Positions 58,343-64,000 of a stretch of 64,000 nucleotides of DNA are shown here, piece after piece. The position numbers and the translations under genes are program-made. Source of the stretch: Mycolicibacterium bacteremicum (GTDB taxonomy: Bacteria > Actinomycetota > Actinomycetes > Mycobacteriales > Mycobacteriaceae); NCBI RefSeq assembly GCF_943913955.1, contig NZ_CALUAE010000028.1, forward strand, positions 6,802-70,801. The letters are read 5' to 3'. Under the pieces are notes generated by a model, which saw only the letters and a list, made by a program, of their open reading frames with translations, was not told the DNA's origin and did no database searches. Numbering within the stretch: the stretch's first letter is position 1; each line of letters begins with the position of its first letter.

Positions 58343-58915
58343 TCAGTCGCGGGTCGTCTCGTAGCGCAGCAGGACCGTGCCGCCGGGGAAGGTGCGGTTC
58401 TCCAGTAGCCGCAACGACACCCACGACGGCAGCGTCGGGAAGAACGGGGTTCCCCCACCGACCAGTGTGGGTGCGATGACGATCCGGAACTCGTCGACCA
58501 GGCCGGCCTGCACGATCGGGGCGGCCAGCGTCGCACCCGCCACCTCCAGCTGGCCGTCGGTATCGGCCTTGAGCTGGGTCACCACCTCGACCGGATCGCC
58601 ACGCTCCAGCCGGGAGTTCCACCCGACGGACTCCAGGGTGCGGGAGAACACGACCTTGGGCATGGCACACCACACCCGCGCGAAGTCGACGATCAGCGGG
58701 GTGGCGTCCGGCGCCTCCTCGGCCGTCGGCCAGTAGGCGGACATCAGTTCGTAGAGCCGCCGGCCGTAGATCGACACCGCGGTCTCGCGTTCGAAGTCGT
58801 TCCAGTACTGGTGCAGTTCTTCGCTGGGATCGGACCAGTCGATGTTGCCCTGCGCATCCGCGATGTAGCCGTCCGCCGAGACGTTGAAGCCGTAGATCAG
58901 TTTTCCCATGACCAT
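58343..58915 (-). CDS. Dihydrofolate-reductase-like (RibD C-terminal) protein
   Basis: 190 residues. KLIYGFNVSADGYIADAQGN, YGRRLYELMSAYWPTAEEAP, and LIVDFARVWCAMPKVVFSRT with GGGTPFFPTLPS at the end are typical of the YyaP/RibD-C family of DHFR-fold reductases. The physiological substrate is unknown; these are not the essential DHFR. Starts at ATG 58915 or 58909; an upstream frame to 59299 overlaps the DUF2256 gene and is unlikely. Confidence 0.85.
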   Translation of the reverse strand: MVMGKLIYGFNVSADGYIADAQGNIDWSDPSEELHQYWNDFERETAVSIYGRRLYELMSAYWPTAEEAPDATPLIVDFARVWCAMPKVVFSRTLESVGWNSRLERGDPVEVVTQLKADTDGQLEVAGATLAAPIVQAGLVDEFRIVIAPTLVGGGTPFFPTLPSWVSLRLLENRTFPGGTVLLRYETTRD

Positions 58916-59016
58916 CAGACTGCCCGGCCGAGCGAAACTCATTGCGGATCCCGCGGCTCGACACGACGCCCGGTGGGTATACCTCTGCCACGGGTGCCGG
59001 TGAGGAGAACGAGGCG

Positions 59017-59151
59017 TTGGGCAAGAACACCGAGGTGAAGATCTGCGCGACGTGCGGTCGGCCGTTCCACAACCGCAAGAAGTGGTCGTCGCGCGGCCAA
59101 TGGGAGCAGATCCGCTACTGTTCGCGCCGCTGCCGGGGCGCGGCCTCCTAA
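59017..59151 (+). CDS. DUF2256 zinc-ribbon protein
   Basis: Starting at TTG 59017 (GAGGAG upstream) gives 44 residues: a four-Cys zinc ribbon with KICATCGRPFHNRKKW and RYCSRRCRGAAS (CxxC-x18-CxxxC). This is the DUF2256 pattern, usually 40-55 residues. An in-frame ATG at 58942 would extend it to 69 residues. The gene is convergent with, and overlaps by 4 nt, the renalase-like gene; DUF2256 genes often sit beside photolyase- or FAD-related genes, so a shared light/redox role is possible. Confidence 0.75.
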   Translation: MGKNTEVKICATCGRPFHNRKKWSSRGQWEQIRYCSRRCRGAAS

Positions 59152-60077
59152 GACAAGGCGGACGCCAGCGCGGTGCCCAGCCGGTCGCCCGACAGCCATG
59201 CCGACTCGACGCGCGGCGCACCCGACGGGCACCAGGCGTCCCCGCAGATTCCCAGCGGCCGCCCCGCGGCGGTCGACAGTCCGAACTCGGCATCACCATG
59301 GGTGCCTGCGGGTTTCGCGAGTGTCCACCGGTGCGCGTGTGTCCACGAGGGTGTGGCGTCGACGTTCAGAAGGCGTCGGATCGCGGTGAGGACCGGCGTG
59401 ACGGCGTCCTCGGGCCGGTCCAGGTGTTTGCGCGCCCGGGCTGCCGTGGTGTGCAGCAACAGTACTGGCGCACCGTCACCGCGGCGGGCACCGTCGTCGG
59501 CGATGAAGGCGATGTCCGGGTCGTCGTTGACGAAAGTGGCGTCGGCGAAGGGCCAGACGCGCTGCGGCCAGCCGGCCGCGACGGCGATCACCGGTTCGTA
59601 CTCCACCCATTCGCAGGCGTGTGGTGCCAGCCGCGCGGCCTGCGGATCGGGCATCGCCAGCACCGTGGCGTCATGGGTGAGGCCGTCCAGGGAGTCGACG
59701 CCCGACTCCAGTTGGATGCCCTCGGAGAGCAGGTCGCGGACCAGGGACCGCAGGCCGCCCGGCGTCGCGAAACGCAGCGGGCCCGTGGTGCTGTCGTGCC
59801 CGTCCGGGGAGATGACGTCGAAGGTGTCGGTCCAGGGGCGGGCGAGCCCGCGTGCCACCCAGTCCTCGGCGATGGCGGCGAACGCCGGATCCTTGGCGGT
59901 GAAGTAGGCCGCGCCCATGTCGACGCGGCGTCCGTGCAGCGTCGGTGAGGCCATCCGGCCGCCCGGGGCGCGGCCGCGTTCGAAGATGTCGACGGCGATG
60001 TCCCGCTCCCGCAACGCGCGGGCGCACGCCACCCCGGACAGACCCGCGCCGATGACCGCTACCCGTGGTGATGCCAT
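59148..60077 (-). CDS. Renalase-like FAD-dependent oxidoreductase
   Basis: 309 residues. VAVIGAGLSGVACARALRER (GxGxxG) and the short-chain amine-oxidase-like MDMGAAYFTAKDPAFAAIAE region, here VDMGAAYFTAKDP, then TWTHAHRWTLAKPAG-like SWTHAHRWTLAKPAG and LGICGDAWCPSGAPRVESAW with the C-terminal flavin contacts. This layout is that of renalase/NAD-oxidising proteins, which repair isomeric NADH forms in some bacteria. ATG 60077; the upstream spacer is shared with the divergent Excalibur gene. Confidence 0.85.
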   Translation of the reverse strand: MASPRVAVIGAGLSGVACARALRERDIAVDIFERGRAPGGRMASPTLHGRRVDMGAAYFTAKDPAFAAIAEDWVARGLARPWTDTFDVISPDGHDSTTGPLRFATPGGLRSLVRDLLSEGIQLESGVDSLDGLTHDATVLAMPDPQAARLAPHACEWVEYEPVIAVAAGWPQRVWPFADATFVNDDPDIAFIADDGARRGDGAPVLLLHTTAARARKHLDRPEDAVTPVLTAIRRLLNVDATPSWTHAHRWTLAKPAGTHGDAEFGLSTAAGRPLGICGDAWCPSGAPRVESAWLSGDRLGTALASALS

Positions 60078-60173
60078 CTCGCGAGGGTAGCCGGGCTGGC
60101 GGATACCTCCACCAAACGAACAGATTCAGCAAACGCTGTGCGAGTATATCGAGATCATCTAACGTTCCCGACC

Positions 60174-60413
60174 GTGAACAAACTGACGTTGGCGATAATT
60201 TTGATCGGCGCCGGGCTCGCGGTAGCGCCCGTGGCCCAGGCCGAGGAGTGCGACTCGAACTACTCGGGCGCGTGCGTGCCGGTCGACAGCGACGTCGACT
60301 GCGCCGGCGGCAGCGGGAATGGTCCGTCCTACGTCCAGGGACCGGTGACCGTCGTCGGCAACGACATCTACGACCTCGACCGCGACGGCAACGGGGTGGC
60401 CTGCGAGTCGTAG
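60174..60413 (+). CDS. Small secreted Excalibur-domain protein
   Basis: 79 residues. Signal peptide (KLTLAIILIGAGLAVAPVAQ, cleavage near AQAEE), then an Excalibur calcium-binding motif at the C-terminus, DIYDLDRDGNGVACES (DxDxDGxxCE), with Cys pairs in DVDCAGGSGNG and ECDSNYSGACV. Function of the family in mycobacteria is not known, probably cell-surface or calcium-bound. GTG 60174; TAACGT lies 8 nt upstream, so the transcript may be leaderless. Confidence 0.85.
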   Translation: MNKLTLAIILIGAGLAVAPVAQAEECDSNYSGACVPVDSDVDCAGGSGNGPSYVQGPVTVVGNDIYDLDRDGNGVACES

Positions 60414-60433
60414 GCCACCGGCTGCGACGCTCG

Positions 60434-60507
60434 TGCCCCCAGTCGGACTCGAACCGACACTTGGCGGATTTTAAGTCCGCTGCCTCTGCCAATTGGGCTA
60501 TGGGGGC
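60434..60507 (-). tRNA. tRNA-Leu (anticodon UAA), atypical short variable arm
   Basis: 74 nt cloverleaf on the minus strand. Acceptor GCCCCCA/TGGGGGC with discriminator A and no encoded CCA; D-arm GCCC...GGC; anticodon stem GCGGA/TCCGC with loop CTTAAAA, giving anticodon TAA; T-arm GTCGG-TTCGAGT-CCGAC. The variable loop is only 5 nt (CAAGT), whereas bacterial tRNA-Leu normally has a long class II arm. The A73 needed for Leu identity is present. Confidence 0.88.
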
Positions 60508-60576
60508 GTGTGCACGTCAGAGCGTACTGGAGGCCGCCACCGGGCAACGCACCCACGAAGCCGCGGGCCGGCAGGG

Positions 60577-62232
60577 TCAGTCCCGCAGCGGTGGACCGTC
60601 ACCGGAAGGCTCTGCCGCACTGAGCTTCTCCGGAATCTCACCCGGCCGGTACCCCGGCAGCCGGGACGCCGGCAGGATCGCCACGACGCTGATCCCGGCC
60701 AGGATCAGCAGCCCGAGCTTCAGTGCCCGGAGGCGCGCATCGGTGTTGATCTGCACCGCGGCGTCCACCTCGGACTGCGAGGCGTCGGTGCGGGACAGCA
60801 CCTCGCGCAGCTGGTCATTGCTGACGAAGTTGACCTGGTCTAGGTCCACCTGCGCGATCAGCCGGTCCGGGATCTCGACATCGTTGACCACGGCCTGGCC
60901 GACGTTGAGCGACAGGATGCCGACCAGCATGGCGCCGGCCAGCGCGGTGCCCACCGCCGAGGCGAGGTTCTGCGTCGTCCCGCGGACCGACCCGACATCA
61001 CCGGCGAGCTCCTTGGGCGCGGCGGTGACCAGGACGTTGAACACCAGGGTCACCAGCGCACCCTGACCGATGCCGAAGACGATGAGTCCGATGATGGTCG
61101 GGGCCGTCTCCCAGTTGTTGGTCACCACCACCGACAGCCAGACGAGCGCCACGGTAGTCAGGGTGAACGAGAAGACACCGATGGCCCGCGGGGTGAACCG
61201 CTTGTAGAACCGCACCACCAGCGTCGCGGTGATGAAGACGGTCAGGTTGAACGGCAGCATCGCCATCGACGTGTCGAACGGCGTGCGCCCCTGCACGATC
61301 TGGATGTACAGCGGCACCGTGAAGTTCAGCGCCGCCTCCAACGCCACCACGATGAACATGGCATACACGGCGGCCCGCTCCCGCGAGGACCCCAGCACCG
61401 ACAGGCTCACCAACGGCACCTTGCCGGTCCGCGTGCGGTGCCGCGTCCACACGAAGAACGCCTGCCCCAACACGATTCCGAGGAGCACCAGCACCGGCGC
61501 CGGCGACAGACCCAACAGATCGAACGGGGCCTCGGGGTTGGCCTGGAACACGCCCCACCCGTTCAGGTTGTTGAAGCCCAGCGTCAGCGACACGATCGCC
61601 ACACCGATCAGCAGCGCGGCGAACACGTCGATGTCGACCGATTTGTCACCGGCCGCCGAGTGCAAGCGGAAGCTGAACAGGAACACCGCGACGGCCAGCA
61701 CCAGCACGATGACGAACACCGGCCGCCAGCCGACGAATGTGCCGAGGGTGCCGCCGATCAGGAACGCGCTCACCCCGGACAGGGCGCGGGCCGAACCGAG
61801 TGATCCGACGGCGGTCGCCTGTTGCGCTCCACGGTAATTGGCCGCGATCAGGGCGACCAGGGACGGCACGATGATCGCTGCCGACGCCCCGGCGACGGCC
61901 TGCGCAGCGACCACCCAGGCAACCGACGGCGAGAGCACCATCATCAACGCCGACCCGGCAAACGCCGCCACGACGACTCGGAACACCACGATCCAGCCGA
62001 TGCGCTGCCCCAGCTTGGCGCCCACCATGACCAGTGCGGCAACCACCAAACCGTAGGTGACGATCGCGGTGCTCACTGCCGTCGGTGGCACGCCGAAGAC
62101 CTCGACCATGCCGCCGATCGAAACCGGAAGGGCGGCAACGTTGAACGACATCAGCATCTGGGCGAGGAACAGCCCCACCATGGGAAGCCAGGACGCACGT
62201 TCTTCGCTGTCCGCGATCGGTTGAGTAGTCAC
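60577..62232 (-). CDS. MFS transporter, 14-TMS drug:H+ antiporter type
   Basis: 551 residues with about fourteen helices. SWLPMVGLFLAQMLMSFNVA and GAKLGQRIGWIVVFRVVVAA carry the DHA2-type motif A region, and GRTPFDTSMAMLPFNLTVFI is in the later part; the C-terminal ~100 residues include a soluble tail with a LSRTDASQSEVDAAVQINTD segment. The GTG start at 62232 has AGGAGG 7 nt upstream and overlaps the glutaminase stop by 4 nt. Possible role: export linked to glutamate or ammonium, or drug efflux. Confidence 0.88.
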   Translation of the reverse strand: MTTQPIADSEERASWLPMVGLFLAQMLMSFNVAALPVSIGGMVEVFGVPPTAVSTAIVTYGLVVAALVMVGAKLGQRIGWIVVFRVVVAAFAGSALMMVLSPSVAWVVAAQAVAGASAAIIVPSLVALIAANYRGAQQATAVGSLGSARALSGVSAFLIGGTLGTFVGWRPVFVIVLVLAVAVFLFSFRLHSAAGDKSVDIDVFAALLIGVAIVSLTLGFNNLNGWGVFQANPEAPFDLLGLSPAPVLVLLGIVLGQAFFVWTRHRTRTGKVPLVSLSVLGSSRERAAVYAMFIVVALEAALNFTVPLYIQIVQGRTPFDTSMAMLPFNLTVFITATLVVRFYKRFTPRAIGVFSFTLTTVALVWLSVVVTNNWETAPTIIGLIVFGIGQGALVTLVFNVLVTAAPKELAGDVGSVRGTTQNLASAVGTALAGAMLVGILSLNVGQAVVNDVEIPDRLIAQVDLDQVNFVSNDQLREVLSRTDASQSEVDAAVQINTDARLRALKLGLLILAGISVVAILPASRLPGYRPGEIPEKLSAAEPSGDGPPLRD

Positions 62233-63248
62233 CGGCGGTTCCTCCTCTGCGCTGACAGGGTATGGGCGTGTGAGGCAAAGATGTTGAGCCCCAACACCCG
62301 GGACAGGTACGCCGTGGCGCGCTGACCGCGCACGCTGTTGCCCGCCGCATCGAGGCGCGGCGAGAAGGTGCCGATGCCGGCCTTGCCCGGTGCGACGGTG
62401 ACCAGGCCGCCGGCCACCCCGGACTTGCCCGGCAGCCCGATTTCGAACAACCACTCCCCGGACCGCTCGTAGGCGCCGGTGGCGGCGAGGACGGCCAGGG
62501 TGTCCCGGCACACCCCGGCCGATACGACCCTGCGCCCGGTCACCGGGTTGACGCCGCCATCGGCAAGCGTCGCACCCATGATGGCCAGATCCTTCGCCGT
62601 CACCCGTAGCGCGCACTGCCGGGTGTAGACGTCGACCACCGCCAGCGGATCAAGGTCCAACCGGCCATAGCTTTCCAGCAACCGGGCGATCGCGCGGTTG
62701 CGCTGATTGGTCTGCGCCTCGGATTCATAGACCGTCTCGTCCAGTTCGAGCGGGCGGCCGGCGAACTCCGACAGACCGTGGACGATGTGCTCCCACTGGG
62801 CCTGCGGCGTCTCCCCCGGGACGAGCGCGGTCGTCGCGATGGCGCCGGCGTTGACCATGGGATTCATCGGGTGGCCGTTGTTGAGTTCGATGGCGATCAC
62901 CGAGTTGAACGGCAACCCGGTGTTGTTGACCCCGATCCGCTCCGCCACGGCCTGATGCCCGAGTTCCTCGCACACCAGCGCGTAGACGAACGCCTTCGAG
63001 ATCGACTGGATCGAGAACTCGATATCGCAGTCACCGGATGTGTGCACGCCGCCGTCGACTTCGGCGACGCAGACACCGAACCAGTTCGGATCGGCCTTGG
63101 CCAGCACCGGGATGTAATCCGCGACGGCCCCGGCGGTGTCTGCCCGGCAGCGGCGATGCGCCGCCTCCACCAGCGATTCGACCTCCGAGAATTCGGGAAG
63201 GTCGCCGGTGTACGCCGCTTGTACGACGTCGCCCACCTCGACATCCAT
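62229..63248 (-). CDS. glsA: Glutaminase A
   Basis: 339 residues of the beta-lactamase-like glutaminase family, hydrolysing glutamine to glutamate and ammonia. SIQSISKAFVYALVCEELG contains the SxxK nucleophile, NGHPMNPMVNAGAIATTAL and NQRNRAIARLLESYGRLD are conserved blocks, and PGKSGVAGGLVTVAPGKAGI is the C-terminal KSGVxGG motif. ATG 63248 follows GGAGGGGG. Coupled to the MFS exporter, which suggests removal or exchange of the product. Confidence 0.93.
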   Translation of the reverse strand: MDVEVGDVVQAAYTGDLPEFSEVESLVEAAHRRCRADTAGAVADYIPVLAKADPNWFGVCVAEVDGGVHTSGDCDIEFSIQSISKAFVYALVCEELGHQAVAERIGVNNTGLPFNSVIAIELNNGHPMNPMVNAGAIATTALVPGETPQAQWEHIVHGLSEFAGRPLELDETVYESEAQTNQRNRAIARLLESYGRLDLDPLAVVDVYTRQCALRVTAKDLAIMGATLADGGVNPVTGRRVVSAGVCRDTLAVLAATGAYERSGEWLFEIGLPGKSGVAGGLVTVAPGKAGIGTFSPRLDAAGNSVRGQRATAYLSRVLGLNIFASHAHTLSAQRRNRR

Positions 63249-63377
63249 TGCCGGGCCCCCTCCGTACCGCATCGCCTTGCCAGGCCACGCCGGAGCGTGC
63301 GGATGAGCCCAGCCTAGGCAAGTGCAGCGGGTGAGGGGCCGGTTCGAGGTGACCGGGTATCGGCCGCCGGTGCGCAG

Positions 63378-64000
63378 CTAATTGTCCGCTGCCGGCGGGG
63401 CCTTCGGTTCGAAGGGTGTGTACCACCACCAGTGGGCTTTCTCCCCTGATGGTCCGCGACATGGTGCGACATGCGGTGGTGGTCGGGTCGGTGGGCGGGC
63501 CAGTGATGCCGAGGTCAGGGTGCGGCCCTGGGAGTCGGTGACCGTCAACGCCTCGGCGGGCCCAGTCAGGGTGATCTCACCCTTGTGATGCAGGCGGTGG
63601 TGAAACGGGCACAGCAACACCAGATTCCACAACTCGGTGGGCCCACCATGCTCCCAATGCAGCAGATGATGGGCATGCAACCCGCGGGTCGCCCCACAGC
63701 CGGGCACCACACAGGTCGGGTCACGGTGCTCCAACGCCCGCCGCAACCGCCGACTGATGGTGCGAGTGGTACGCCCGGACCCCATCGGCACACCGTGACG
63801 TTGCAGCCACACCTCACACGTGGCATCACACAGCAGGAACTGACGATCAGCATCGCTGAGCACCGGACCCAGGTGCAGCGCCGCCGAGGCCTTCTCGATG
63901 TCATAGTGCACCACCACCGTCGTGCGCGCCCCATGCGGGCGCTCAGCGGCCTCGGCGTCCCAGCCGGCCTCGATGACACCCATGAACGCATCCACAGTGT
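63378..64000 (-). CDS. HNH endonuclease domain protein, 13E12/DUF222 type (partial)
   Basis: C-terminal part of ~207 residues; the frame stays open through the right edge, so the DUF222 N-terminus is missing from view. The HNH motif is clear: CVVPGCGATRGLHAHHLLHW, EHGGPTELWNLVLLCPFHHR and LHH, with zinc-binding CxxC-type Cys in CVVPGCG. These 13E12-like proteins occur in many copies in mycobacteria, with nuclease activity presumed. The C-terminus is Pro/Trp-rich. Confidence 0.88.
   Translation of the reverse strand, partial: TVDAFMGVIEAGWDAEAAERPHGARTTVVVHYDIEKASAALHLGPVLSDADRQFLLCDATCEVWLQRHGVPMGSGRTTRTISRRLRRALEHRDPTCVVPGCGATRGLHAHHLLHWEHGGPTELWNLVLLCPFHHRLHHKGEITLTGPAEALTVTDSQGRTLTSASLARPPTRPPPHVAPCRGPSGEKAHWWWYTPFEPKAPPAADN

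Overview
The window reads as chromosomal DNA of a mycobacterium, most likely a fast-growing, environmental Mycolicibacterium-type species. GC content is high and genes are tightly packed with many 4-nt ATGA overlaps. Mycobacterial marker genes are present: LpqV, Ltp1, EmbR beside a PknH-like kinase, DUF732 secreted proteins and a 13E12/DUF222-type HNH protein. There are also candidate KstR and IdeR boxes, and an exochelin-type formyltransferase (FxbA) that fits saprophytic fast growers. No plasmid, phage, IS or CRISPR signature was seen.

Region 1 (1-9.8 kb) is conserved core. Its gene order (Bax-inhibitor-like protein, EchA9, EchA8, membrane hydrolase, rhodanese, cysteine dioxygenase, LpqV, two patatins, a reductase-like protein) matches, as I recall it, the Rv1072-Rv1059 block of M. 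tuberculosis. It carries a Cys-codon leader peptide ahead of the cysteine dioxygenase/rhodanese pair and a KstR-type operator ahead of the reductase-like gene. Region 2 (9.8-17.8 kb) holds embR, a PknH-like kinase with an unfamiliar sensor domain, ltp1 and several small secreted or cell-wall proteins. Region 3 (17.8-21.7 kb) is a C4-dicarboxylate sensing and uptake unit: a CitA/DcuS-type kinase, its regulator and a divergent DctA, with a CRP-like site between them.

Region 4 (22.6-34.6 kb) is the most unusual part. It contains an IdeR-boxed fxbA, a peptidoglycan amidase, a fused binding-protein/permease amino-acid ABC transporter, a second IdeR-like box ahead of a membrane-anchored single-module NRPS (A-PCP-TE), three tandem genes for secreted proteins built from 11-residue repeats, and an exported glycoside hydrolase. 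The three repeat proteins are the best candidate for an undescribed system.

Region 5 (34.7-41.7 kb) has an F420-type oxidoreductase, an acyltransferase, an ArsR/CDF metal-efflux pair with its operator, an AGCS amino-acid symporter and an ECF sigma/anti-sigma pair. Region 6 (41.7-51 kb) looks like an amine or aldehyde catabolic regulon: succinate-semialdehyde-type dehydrogenase, TetR regulator, acyl-CoA dehydrogenase, dienoyl-CoA-reductase-like SDR, NDP-forming acyl-CoA synthetase, flavin amine oxidase, and a divergent NCS1 permease preceded by a 54-residue membrane protein. An ACTGGC-type palindrome recurs at three sites here. Region 7 (51-64 kb) contains a TetR-controlled NTF2/NmrA pair, transporters, a DUF2256/renalase-like pair, a tRNA-Leu(UAA) lacking the long variable arm, an MFS exporter coupled to glutaminase, and a truncated HNH gene at the right edge.
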